DNA from: Pontibacter pudoricolor
GTDB taxonomy: Bacteria; Bacteroidota; Bacteroidia; Cytophagales; Hymenobacteraceae
Assembly (NCBI RefSeq): GCF_010092985.1
Contig: NZ_CP048106.1
Location: 1,674,001 to 1,738,000, forward strand
Direction: 5' to 3'
Length of the DNA: 64,000 nucleotides
The notes under the pieces: model-generated
What the model was told of the DNA's origin: nothing
Database searches by the model: none
The model's input: the letters and a program-made list of their open reading frames with translations, nothing else
Shown here: positions 17,189 through 25,077 of the stretch, piece by piece
Layout of the letters: each line of letters opens with the position of its first letter
Position numbering within the stretch: the stretch's first letter is position 1
Made by a program: the position numbers and the translations under genes

Positions 17189-18232
17189 TTACAAACTTGC
17201 CATGTCTATCACGAACCTGTACTTTACATCGCTGCGCAGCATGCGTTCGTAGGCATTATTAATCTCAGAGATCGGGATCAGTTCAATGTCTGACATGATG
17301 TTGTGCTCGGCACAGAAATCCAGCATTTCCTGCGTTTCGGCTATGCCCCCGATCATAGAACCGGCCAGGCGCTTGCGCCGTGCAATCAAGCTGAAACCTG
17401 CCACAGGAGATGGTTCCGGCGGCGCACCCAGCAGTATCATCGTTCCATCGCGCTTCAGCATCGACAGGTACAGATTATAGTCGTGCGGAGCAGATACGGT
17501 ATCAATAATAAAGTCGAAGGAGTTGCGCAGGCTTTTCAGGGTTTCCGGATCTTTTGTAACGGCAAAATTATGTGCTCCCAGATCCCTGGCATCCTGCTCT
17601 TTGTTTGGCGATGTGCTCAGCACGGTTACATCGGCACCTTTGGCAGCTGCAATTTTTACCGCCATGTGGCCCAGGCCGCCCAAACCAACTATACCCACTT
17701 TGTGGCCTTTACCTATTTGCCATTGCATAATGGGTGAGTAGGTCGTGATGCCGGCACAAAGCAACGGAGCCGTACGGGCCAGGTCCAGGTTCTTTGGCAC
17801 TTTTAATGTATAGTTCTCATCCACCACAATATGCGAAGAATACCCGCCGTAGGTTATAGTTTTGCCATCGCGTTCGTAGCTGCTATAGGTACCTACATTC
17901 TGCACTTCGCAATACTGTTCCAGGCCTTCGCGGCAACTATGGCACTCGCGGCATGAGTCTACAAAACAGCCTACACCGGCCAGGTCGCCCTCTTTAAATT
18001 TCTTTACTTTGCTGCCTACTTTAGTTACTACCCCCACAATCTCGTGGCCCGGAACGAGCGGGTACATGGCGCCGCCCCACTCATTGCGCACCTGGTGCAG
18101 GTCTGAGTGGCAAACACCGCAGTATTTAATTTCAATCAGTACATCGTGCTCCCCTACTTCGCGGCGTTCCAGGCTCCAGGGAGCCAACGGGCTTTCCGCA
18201 TCAAAGGCAGCATAAGCTTTTGCTTGATTCAT
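17189..18232 (-). CDS. Zinc-dependent NAD(P) alcohol dehydrogenase, YahK/cinnamyl-alcohol type
   Basis: 347 residues, medium-chain dehydrogenase family. Catalytic zinc ligands C38 (KYCGVCHSDLHQ) and H63-E64 (PGHEIVG); structural zinc cysteines 94, 97, 100 and 108 (CRECHSCREGLEQYC). The Rossmann loop GIVGLGGLGHMAVKIAA follows. These enzymes reduce aldehydes with NADPH. The start is in an AACTATG context. It has its own spacers on both sides and seems monocistronic. Confidence 0.9.
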   Translation of the reverse strand: MNQAKAYAAFDAESPLAPWSLERREVGEHDVLIEIKYCGVCHSDLHQVRNEWGGAMYPLVPGHEIVGVVTKVGSKVKKFKEGDLAGVGCFVDSCRECHSCREGLEQYCEVQNVGTYSSYERDGKTITYGGYSSHIVVDENYTLKVPKNLDLARTAPLLCAGITTYSPIMQWQIGKGHKVGIVGLGGLGHMAVKIAAAKGADVTVLSTSPNKEQDARDLGAHNFAVTKDPETLKSLRNSFDFIIDTVSAPHDYNLYLSMLKRDGTMILLGAPPEPSPVAGFSLIARRKRLAGSMIGGIAETQEMLDFCAEHNIMSDIELIPISEINNAYERMLRSDVKYRFVIDMASL

Positions 18233-18304
18233 AGTTTATAGTTTAGTGGTTGATATTAACGTTAACAGGCTCGTGGCTTACTTGTTATTGTTTACTATAA
18301 AACA

Positions 18305-18355
18305 AGCCACAATTTATAGCTGCCAGCCTATAGTTAGCAGGTACAAATTGTGGCT
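18305..18355 (-). terminator. Terminator after the cytochrome c gene
   Basis: Stem AGCCACAATTT (18305-18315) with AAATTGTGGCT (18345-18355). On the minus strand it is followed by TGTTTTAT. Confidence 0.55.
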
Positions 18356-18376
18356 ATGGTTTTGCCTGTAAACAGG

Positions 18377-18859
18377 TTATTTTTTAAGCGACAGCACGTA
18401 GCGGGCCATTTCTTTGGCATCGCTCTGGCTTAGGTCGGCATGCGGAGGCATTGGTATCTCGCCCCAAACACCTGCTCCGCCTTTAATTATCTTCTGTGCC
18501 AGGTAATCTACGTTCTTATCGTTGAATTCGTATTTCTCAGCCACATCTACATAAGCCGGACCTACAACTTTGCGCTCGTTATTGTGGCAGGCAGTACAAT
18601 CAGACTTAGAGATCAGGGTCATACCCAGCTCGTACTCGTTCTTCTTAGGTTCCGCAGCGGCAACAGCACCAGAGTCAGTCATGTCGTTGATGGCTGCATC
18701 AGCACCTACTTTTGTTTGTGTTGTAACAGGTCTTTCCTGGGCAGCAGTAGCTACTGAATCCTTATAATCCTGTGTGTAATACGCGTCGTATTCTGATTTT
18801 TTGTTTCCGCAGGATACCAGGAGCGCAGCACAGGCCACAGAGAGAATCACCTTCTTCAT
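18377..18859 (-). CDS. Lipoprotein c-type cytochrome
   Basis: 160 residues. Lipobox LLVSC puts the lipid on C17. One haem-binding motif C88-T-A-C91-H92 and a distal Met at 137 (IPMPPH) define a class I cytochrome c. KKVVGPAYVDVAEKY-type sequence between them (here VVGPAYVDVAEKYEF) is typical of small membrane-anchored electron carriers of Bacteroidota. A linker rich in Thr and Ala (residues 20-75) lets the haem domain reach into the periplasm. Start in AACTATG context. Electron partner unknown. Confidence 0.92.
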   Translation of the reverse strand: MKKVILSVACAALLVSCGNKKSEYDAYYTQDYKDSVATAAQERPVTTQTKVGADAAINDMTDSGAVAAAEPKKNEYELGMTLISKSDCTACHNNERKVVGPAYVDVAEKYEFNDKNVDYLAQKIIKGGAGVWGEIPMPPHADLSQSDAKEMARYVLSLKK

Positions 18860-19094
18860 AGTTGTTCTTATTATTTTAATTGTTTTACACTTTACGTTTG
18901 TCGTTGGTGTGTGTTCAAAAATGGATGACCAGATTAGGTTTGGGGCAAGTTAGGAGGATTAAATCATTTGGAAAACTATTGCAGCTAAACTTTGCCTGTT
19001 AAGAGAGAAGAGGATATAAAACTTTCATTTAAAAACTCATAAAGCACAATCCGACCTCAAGAAAATCAGACTGACAATAAAACATCTTTAAAAC

Positions 19095-19130
19095 AAAACA
19101 CCCCGCAGAACCTGGTTCAACGGGGTGTTT
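19095..19130 (-). terminator. Terminator after the 85-residue gene
   Basis: Stem AAACACCCCG (19096-19105) with CGGGGTGTTT (19121-19130); on the minus strand TTTTGTTTT follows. Confidence 0.75.
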
Positions 19131-19152
19131 ATAGTTCATCGTTTAACTATAG

Positions 19153-19410
19153 TTATGATCTCATAATTTCCTGCACATCGATCTTATCCAGGTAAGGCTC
19201 AAAAATAGCTACCGAATGTATCTGCTGCCTGAACGAACCATAAACCTGAATGCTGTCTCCGGACCAGAGTTCAATAAACGAGTTATTAACTTTATAAAGT
19301 GTTACCAGCCACTGGTTATAGTTTCGCTGGGCTACAACTGTACCGTTTTGAGCTATAATCTCTGCCTGCTTCCTGAACGGAAGCCTCTCAAACATGGAAT
19401 ATTCCAGCAT
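19153..19410 (-). CDS. Hypothetical protein, 85 residues
   Basis: Starts MLEYSMFERLPFRKQAEIIA and ends KIDVQEIMRS. No signal peptide, membrane helix or known motif. The sequence has a regular soluble alpha/beta look (NGTVVAQRNYNQWLVTLYKV, FIELWSGDSIQVYGSF). A good terminator directly downstream supports a real gene. I do not recognise a function. Confidence 0.6.
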   Translation of the reverse strand: MLEYSMFERLPFRKQAEIIAQNGTVVAQRNYNQWLVTLYKVNNSFIELWSGDSIQVYGSFRQQIHSVAIFEPYLDKIDVQEIMRS

Positions 19411-19639
19411 CCTGCTCTGTTTAAAGTGTCTTAAAGATAAGAATCTGTAACAGAAATTAGTTTCATTCTGGTGTGTTAGCTATACGCTGCAGGGTTGGTA
19501 CCAGACTTAAAAATTAAGCGCCTTTTCCGACATTAGAAAACACTAAAATCAAATATTCAGGATTCGATATTAAACCTTGTGGCTTATATTTACTCCAACC
19601 GCTGTATTAAGCTAATTTACCTAACCTTTATTAACCTGT

Positions 19640-21196
19640 ATGAAGAAGAAATTACAATCCTTCGTCGTATTACTGCTCCTTTCCGGCAGCCTGGCACATG
19701 CGCAGGCACCTAAGGACCCGGTAGTAGAGAACATTGTGAAAGAAGCCACTGAAAACTCGCAGCTTGAAGTGCTGGCGCACGAGTTGCTGGATGGCATCGG
19801 CCCACGCCTGGTAGGCACGCCGGAAATGCAGCAGGCCCACGACTGGGCAGTAGCAAAGTATAAAACATGGGGAATTGATGCCCGTAACGAACAGTGGGGC
19901 GAATGGCGCGGCTGGCAACGTGGTATTACGCACATTGATATGGTGCACCCACGCCTGCAAACCCTTGATGGCGTGCAGCTGGCCTGGAACCCGGGCACAA
20001 AAGGCAAAGGTGTAACTGCTGAACTGATCATACTTCCGGAGTTTAAAGATTCTATTGCCTTCCAGAAATGGTTGCCGGCAGTTAAAGGCAAACTGGTGAT
20101 GATCTCGATGAACCAGCCAACAGGCCGCCCGGAGTATAACTGGAAAGAGTTTGCTACCGAAGAATCGATGAAGAAAATGCAGGAAACCAAAGCTGCAGCT
20201 ACCGAAAACTGGAACAACCGCATCAAAAATACCGGAAAATCAGCCCGTACTTTGCCTTTAGCCCTTGAGAAAGCAGGCGCTGCCGGCGTGGTAACATCTA
20301 ACTGGTCCGGCGGTTTTGGCGTGAACAAGATATTTGGTGCTTACACCAAAAAAGTCCCTACTGTGGATATTGAACTGGAAGACTATGGTATGTTATACCG
20401 CCTGGTAGAGTCTGGTAAAAAACCTCAGATACGCATACAGGCTGAATCCAAAAATCTGAAAAACGCTCCTGCATTTAACACGATTGCTGAGATAAAAGGC
20501 ACTGAAAAGCCGGAAGAATATGTGATTCTTTCTGCCCACTTCGACTCATGGAACGGTGGTACAGGCGCTACTGACAACGGTACCGGTACTATAGTTATGA
20601 TGGAAGCTATGCGCATCCTGAAAAAGATGTACCCTAATCCGAAGCGTACTATCCTGGCAGGCCACTGGGGCAGCGAAGAGCAGGGCCTGAACGGCTCACG
20701 CGGATTTGTTGCTGATAACCCTCAGATCGTGAAGAACACGCAGGCAGTATTTAACCAGGATAACGGTACCGGCCGTATTGCCAACATATCCGGTCAGGGC
20801 TTCCTGCACGCTTACGACTTTATGGGCCGCTGGTTAAACGCAGCTCCAAGAGAGATCACCAGCTCTATCCAGACGCAGTACCCTGGCTTCCCGGGTGGCG
20901 GTGGTTCCGACCATGCTTCTTTTGTAGCTGCTGGTATTCCGGCCTTTATGCTTAGCTCCCTGAGCTGGTCTTATGGCAACTATACCTGGCACACCAACCG
21001 CGACACCTACGACAAAATAGTGTTTGATGATGTACGCAGCAATGCCATGCTGGTAGCCATACTTGCCTACAGGGCCAGCGAAGAACCTGAACTGGTAAAC
21101 CGTGAGCGTATAAAGTTACCGGTTAACCCAAGAACAGGTGAACCAACTACCTGGCCTGCTCTCAGAGAGCCTACCCGTAAAGGCGGACTGGACTAA
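19640..21196 (+). CDS. Secreted M28-family zinc aminopeptidase/carboxypeptidase
   Basis: 518 residues with a signal peptide (MKKKLQSFVVLLLLSGSLAHAQ). A PA-like insert lies in the first half. The zinc site is complete: SAHFDSWNGG, TGATDNGTGT, HWGSEEQGLNGSRGF, NQDNGTGR and GGGGSDHASFV. M28 enzymes are co-catalytic two-zinc exopeptidases; here it acts in the periplasm or outside. The gene is alone and ends in a strong terminator. Confidence 0.92.
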   Translation: MKKKLQSFVVLLLLSGSLAHAQAPKDPVVENIVKEATENSQLEVLAHELLDGIGPRLVGTPEMQQAHDWAVAKYKTWGIDARNEQWGEWRGWQRGITHIDMVHPRLQTLDGVQLAWNPGTKGKGVTAELIILPEFKDSIAFQKWLPAVKGKLVMISMNQPTGRPEYNWKEFATEESMKKMQETKAAATENWNNRIKNTGKSARTLPLALEKAGAAGVVTSNWSGGFGVNKIFGAYTKKVPTVDIELEDYGMLYRLVESGKKPQIRIQAESKNLKNAPAFNTIAEIKGTEKPEEYVILSAHFDSWNGGTGATDNGTGTIVMMEAMRILKKMYPNPKRTILAGHWGSEEQGLNGSRGFVADNPQIVKNTQAVFNQDNGTGRIANISGQGFLHAYDFMGRWLNAAPREITSSIQTQYPGFPGGGGSDHASFVAAGIPAFMLSSLSWSYGNYTWHTNRDTYDKIVFDDVRSNAMLVAILAYRASEEPELVNRERIKLPVNPRTGEPTTWPALREPTRKGGLD

Positions 21197-21218
21197 GCGC
21201 TGAAACTATATCATTTAC

Positions 21219-21254
21219 AAAACGGGCTACCTCTTCAGGTAGCCCGTTTTATTT
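21219..21254 (+). terminator. Rho-independent terminator
   Basis: 13-bp stem AAAACGGGCTACC (21219-21231) with GGTAGCCCGTTTT (21238-21250), then ATTT. Confidence 0.85.
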
Positions 21255-21378
21255 AAAAGCTGATCAATCTCATCTTTTCATGCTGACCAACGGCATCCTT
21301 TTGCGCTACAGTTATTGGTATTTTTGTGTTCTGACTGGTTATTCAAACAACAGTTGTTCAATACTTAGCACTTCAGCC

Positions 21379-22290
21379 ATGAAAAAGATATTAGTAGCCA
21401 TAGATTATTCTGAAAACTCCAGGAACGCCCTTCATTATGCTTTTGAAATTGCCCGGTTAGCAGGAGCCGGACTCACGCTGATACATGCCTTTTATCCTGT
21501 TATGTCGCCCCCTGCTGCCCACAGCGCAACCGATGTAATACAGGCACTGGAAGAAGGAAAAGGCAGAGCACTGCTTGAGTTTGCCGAACAAAACCGCAAA
21601 ACCTTAACTACCGAAAGTGGTGAGGCCGGCCGATTTGATGCTGTGCCTGTAAAAGTGATCGCAAAGATGGGTGGTTCTTATGAGAAAATCCTGGAGACGA
21701 TAGAGCGGCACAACATAGACCTGGTGGTAATGGGCATGCAGGGCGGCGAAGCAGTAAGTCAGGCGCTGGTGGGCAGTACTACTATTTCAGTGATGCAGAA
21801 AAGCAGGGTACCGGTGCTGGCTGTGCCCGAAGGGATACCTTTTAACCAGTTTGCAACTATAGTTTTTGCTGTTAACCTGAGTAAACTGAGCACCGGAGCC
21901 GACCTTCGTTTTCTGAGCAATTTTGTAAGTGCCTTTAAAGCAAACCTGCAGGTACTGCACCTGTACCGGAACGAGGCGCAACAATCTACCTTTGATGCAA
22001 CACAGCCGCTACAGCACCTCACAGAGCAGTTTAAAGATATTCCTTATACTATTAATTTTGGTTTGCACGCAGATGTAGCCCGTGGAATCCAGCGTTTTAT
22101 CCGTACCGAAAAGGCAGACCTCTTAGTACTGGTTCCACAGAAGCACACGATACTGGAAAGACTGCTGGATAAAAGTGTAACAGGCAGGATTACTGCACAT
22201 CCGTTAGTGGCATTGCTGGCACTTCCATCCGATACCCTGCAGCCTAAAGAGACGAACCCGGAAAGCATGGTAACACAAGGGCAACTATAG
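21379..22290 (+). CDS. Universal stress protein with two UspA domains
   Basis: 303 residues from the ATG at 21379, where the family N-terminus MKKILVAIDYSENSRNALHY begins; an upstream in-frame ATG at 21280 would add 33 residues that do not fit the family. Residues 1-146 are a first Usp domain with GMQGG...VGSTTISVMQKSRVPVLAVP (nucleotide-binding tail). Residues about 150-285 are a second, weaker Usp domain (TIVFAVNLSKLSTGADLRFL, DLLVLVPQKHTILERLLDKS). Tandem Usp proteins are cytosolic stress factors. A TATTTTTG at 21319-21326 may be its -7 element. Confidence 0.88.
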   Translation: MKKILVAIDYSENSRNALHYAFEIARLAGAGLTLIHAFYPVMSPPAAHSATDVIQALEEGKGRALLEFAEQNRKTLTTESGEAGRFDAVPVKVIAKMGGSYEKILETIERHNIDLVVMGMQGGEAVSQALVGSTTISVMQKSRVPVLAVPEGIPFNQFATIVFAVNLSKLSTGADLRFLSNFVSAFKANLQVLHLYRNEAQQSTFDATQPLQHLTEQFKDIPYTINFGLHADVARGIQRFIRTEKADLLVLVPQKHTILERLLDKSVTGRITAHPLVALLALPSDTLQPKETNPESMVTQGQL

Positions 22291-22489
22291 GTGATACTGC
22301 CGGTAAATTTAAGCTAGCGTCGACAGTATTTCTTTCTTCTCTCCTATTCTTACAATTCAGATTTACAGCGCATTATAAGCAGCAAAATTTCATTGTACCT
22401 ACATTAAATTATTGCCTTATTTGTAGGATTTTGGAATTCTGAATGTTTAATTGCGGTTAGAATTCTAACTACTACCCAATTTTATCGTT

Positions 22490-23830
22490 TTGAAAAGTAC
22501 CAGCATCTCCGCAAAAGAAACCTTTTTTATTGGTTTAATGCTATTTGCCGTTTTCTTCGGCGCAGGCAATCTTATCTTTCCTTTATCGCTTGGCCAGGCC
22601 GCCGGCGACCAACTTGTGCCTGCCATTCTGGGCTTTTTATTAACCGGTGTCGGCTTGCCGCTTCTTGGCGTAATTGCCATTGGGATGTCTAAAAACGAAG
22701 ATGTACAGACCATATCAGCTAAAGTGCACCCGCTTTTCGGTTTGCTTTTTCCAGTTATCATTTACTTAACTATAGGTCCTTTGTTTGCAGTTCCGAGAAC
22801 GGGTACCGTTTCGTATGAGATCGGGGTTGCGCCGCTCCTGCCTGAAGTGCTGCGAACTACGCCATGGGGTGCATTGCTTTACTCTGCCATTTATTTTGGA
22901 ATTACCTACCTGCTTTCTCTTAACCCGGGCAAAGTAGTAGATCGCATCGGCAAGATCTTAACGCCTGTGCTGCTTGTTATCCTGTTTGCTTTGCTGGTTG
23001 CCAGTATCGCTAATCCGATCGGAACAATACAAGGCCCGCTTGCTGCTTACGAGATCGCCCCGTTCTTTAAGGGTTTCCAGGAAGGTTATCTTACTATGGA
23101 TACGATCGGCTCCTTTATCTTTGGTCTTATCGTGATCAATGCCATCAGGGCAAAAGGAGTGGATGAACCTAAAAGCATTGCCAAAGTTTGTATTACCGCC
23201 GGCCTTATAGCAGCTACCGGTTTGGCATTGGTATATGTAGGACTGGGATATACAGGGGCTACCAGCGTAACAGCGTTGGGTCACGTAGAAAATGGCGGCA
23301 TCATCATCAGTCAGGTATCGCATTTGCAGTTTGGCATATTTGGCAGCCTCATACTGGGGATAGCGATCATTTTTGCGTGCCTTACTACCAGCGTCGGGCT
23401 TATAGTTGCCTGTGCAGCCTACTTTAATAAAATACGCCCTTCAATTTCCTATAAAACCTATGTACTGGTTTTAACTATAGTTAGTGCCCTTATCTCCAAT
23501 GTTGGCCTTACGCAGATCATCTCGTTTTCAGTGCCAGTACTTGTTGCCATTTACCCTATTGTAATTGTGCTTATTGTGCTCTCGCTGATGGCGGCTATAG
23601 TTGGCAAACGCAACAGCATCTATACGTGGTCTGTGTTTTTTACAGGCGTTGTAAGCCTTGTGGATGGGATAAATGCTGCAGGAATTGAACTGGAGATCAG
23701 TAAGGTATTTACAGAATATCTTCCGCTCTTCAGTCTGGGTATGGGCTGGCTGGTTCCGGCTATAGTTGGCGGATTAATTGGTTACCTGTTATCGTTACGA
23801 AACCCCAAGGTAGTGCTGGCAAGCGAATAG
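22490..23830 (+). CDS. brnQ: Branched-chain amino acid transport carrier, LIVCS family
   Basis: 446 residues with about 12 membrane helices. The family signature FFGAGNLIFPLSLGQAAGDQ lies at residues 20-40, and FGLIVINAIRAKGV and NPGKVVDRIGKILTP are also typical. It imports Leu, Ile and Val by coupling to a cation gradient. The start is TTG at 22490; no ATG fits the conserved N-terminus. A hairpin follows the stop. Confidence 0.9.
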   Translation: MKSTSISAKETFFIGLMLFAVFFGAGNLIFPLSLGQAAGDQLVPAILGFLLTGVGLPLLGVIAIGMSKNEDVQTISAKVHPLFGLLFPVIIYLTIGPLFAVPRTGTVSYEIGVAPLLPEVLRTTPWGALLYSAIYFGITYLLSLNPGKVVDRIGKILTPVLLVILFALLVASIANPIGTIQGPLAAYEIAPFFKGFQEGYLTMDTIGSFIFGLIVINAIRAKGVDEPKSIAKVCITAGLIAATGLALVYVGLGYTGATSVTALGHVENGGIIISQVSHLQFGIFGSLILGIAIIFACLTTSVGLIVACAAYFNKIRPSISYKTYVLVLTIVSALISNVGLTQIISFSVPVLVAIYPIVIVLIVLSLMAAIVGKRNSIYTWSVFFTGVVSLVDGINAAGIELEISKVFTEYLPLFSLGMGWLVPAIVGGLIGYLLSLRNPKVVLASE

Positions 23831-23852
23831 ATACACAGCCACTTTTTGGTAT

Positions 23853-23900
23853 AGCAAGGCAGTATAGCAGTTTAGGCTGTTGTGCTGCCTTGTTTATTTT
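23853..23900 (+). terminator. Terminator after brnQ
   Basis: Stem CAAGGCAG (23855-23862) with CTGCCTTG (23885-23892), then TTTATTTTT. Confidence 0.6.
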
Positions 23901-23947
23901 TAGAGCACTCATCAGGAAACAAAAGCGGGTAAACCCACCGTTTTCTG

Positions 23948-23955
23948 TAACTTTG
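23948..23955 (+). promoter_or_regulatory. Candidate -7 element TAACTTTG
   Basis: Exact TAnnTTTG, 46 bases upstream of the pseudouridine synthase start at 24002. No clear -33 partner. Confidence 0.45.
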
Positions 23956-24001
23956 ATCTTTTATTCAGGATACATATAACGTATTGTAACGCCCCTGACC
24001 T

Positions 24002-24991
24002 ATGGAACCGATCAGATTAAATAAGTTTATAAGTGATTCCGGCATCTGCTCGCGCCGTGAGGCCGACAAGCTGATTGAGCAGGGCCGCGTAACCGTAAAT
24101 GGGAAACAGCCTGAGGTTGGGGCTAAAGTTACTGCCAGGGATAAAGTACGTGTTGACGGAAATCTGCTTGAAGCAGATGCGGTAGAGCCTGTTTACCTGC
24201 TGCTCAACAAACCACCGGGCATCGAGACTACTACTGACCGTTCGCAGCGCGACAACATCATCAGCTTTGTAAATTATCCGGAACGCATTTTCCCGGTAGG
24301 CCGCCTGGATAAAGATTCGGAAGGCCTGATCATCCTGACCAACAACGGCGACATTGTAAACAAGATTCTGCGGGCTGGTAACAACCACGAAAAAGAATAC
24401 ATTGTTACGGTAGATAAGCCCATTAACCAGAACTTTGTAGACCGGATGAGCAATGGCGTTTCGATTCTCGGTGTGAATACCCGAAAGTGTTTTGTAGAGC
24501 AGCTGGGGCCAAACAAATTCCGGATCATCCTTACCCAGGGCATGAACCGCCAGATACGCCGCATGACCGAAACGCTGGGCTACGAGGTACAAACCCTGCA
24601 GCGAACGCGCATCATGCATTTAACACTGGCTAAAATTCCGCTGGGCCAGTGGCGCGAAATGACAACGCACGAAATTGCCGATATGATGAAGCTGGTAGAA
24701 AGCTCTGCTAAAACTGAAACTGCTTCATCGCCTAAGAAGAATAGCAGTATAAGGGAAAGCGGCTCAACATCGAAAAGCAGTAAGCCTAAGCCACGCGGCA
24801 GTGCATCCCCTGGCGGGAAACCATCCCGTCCGGGCAGCGCTCCAAAAAGCGGTGGCAAGCCAGCTGCCAGCAAACGCGATAAACCGAAAGCATCATCGAG
24901 CAATAGGGGTTCCCGTGGCGCATCAAAAAGCAATACAGGTGGCCGGTCTGGTGGCAGAAGCGGCGCTCCGAAAGGTGGTAAAAGAAGGTAA
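24002..24991 (+). CDS. Pseudouridine synthase, RluF/RsuA type, with basic tail
   Basis: 329 residues. An S4 RNA-binding domain at 1-60 ([20 protein letters not shown]) precedes the RsuA/RluB/E/F catalytic domain. The catalytic Asp is D103 in [18 protein letters not shown]; the second conserved loop is [19 protein letters not shown]. It most resembles RluF, which acts on 23S rRNA. Residues about 240-329 form a Ser/Lys/Gly/Pro/Arg-rich, probably disordered, RNA-binding tail. A close paralogue lies at 28047. The gene ends in a very strong bidirectional hairpin. Confidence 0.9.
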   Translation: MEPIRLNKFISDSGICSRREADKLIEQGRVTVNGKQPEVGAKVTARDKVRVDGNLLEADAVEPVYLLLNKPPGIETTTDRSQRDNIISFVNYPERIFPVGRLDKDSEGLIILTNNGDIVNKILRAGNNHEKEYIVTVDKPINQNFVDRMSNGVSILGVNTRKCFVEQLGPNKFRIILTQGMNRQIRRMTETLGYEVQTLQRTRIMHLTLAKIPLGQWREMTTHEIADMMKLVESSAKTETASSPKKNSSIRESGSTSKSSKPKPRGSASPGGKPSRPGSAPKSGGKPAASKRDKPKASSSNRGSRGASKSNTGGRSGGRSGAPKGGKRR

Positions 24992-24998
24992 CTAAATT

Positions 24999-25058
24999 AC
25001 TCATATATAAACAAAGAACCCGCTTACTATGAAGCGGGTTCTTTGTTTATATATGAGT
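24999..25058. terminator. Very long perfect bidirectional terminator hairpin
   Basis: 27-bp perfect stem (24999-25025 with 25032-25058; includes ACAAAGAACCCGCTT) and a 6-base loop, between the convergent pseudouridine synthase and T9SS protein genes. Confidence 0.9.
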
Positions 25059-25077
25059 TTAAGGAATCTGGTTTGCG

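Noticed and set aside
21280-21378. Upstream ATG for the universal stress protein
   Set aside because: The extra 33 residues do not match the family, whose N-terminus starts at 21379, and the candidate -7 element lies inside this stretch.
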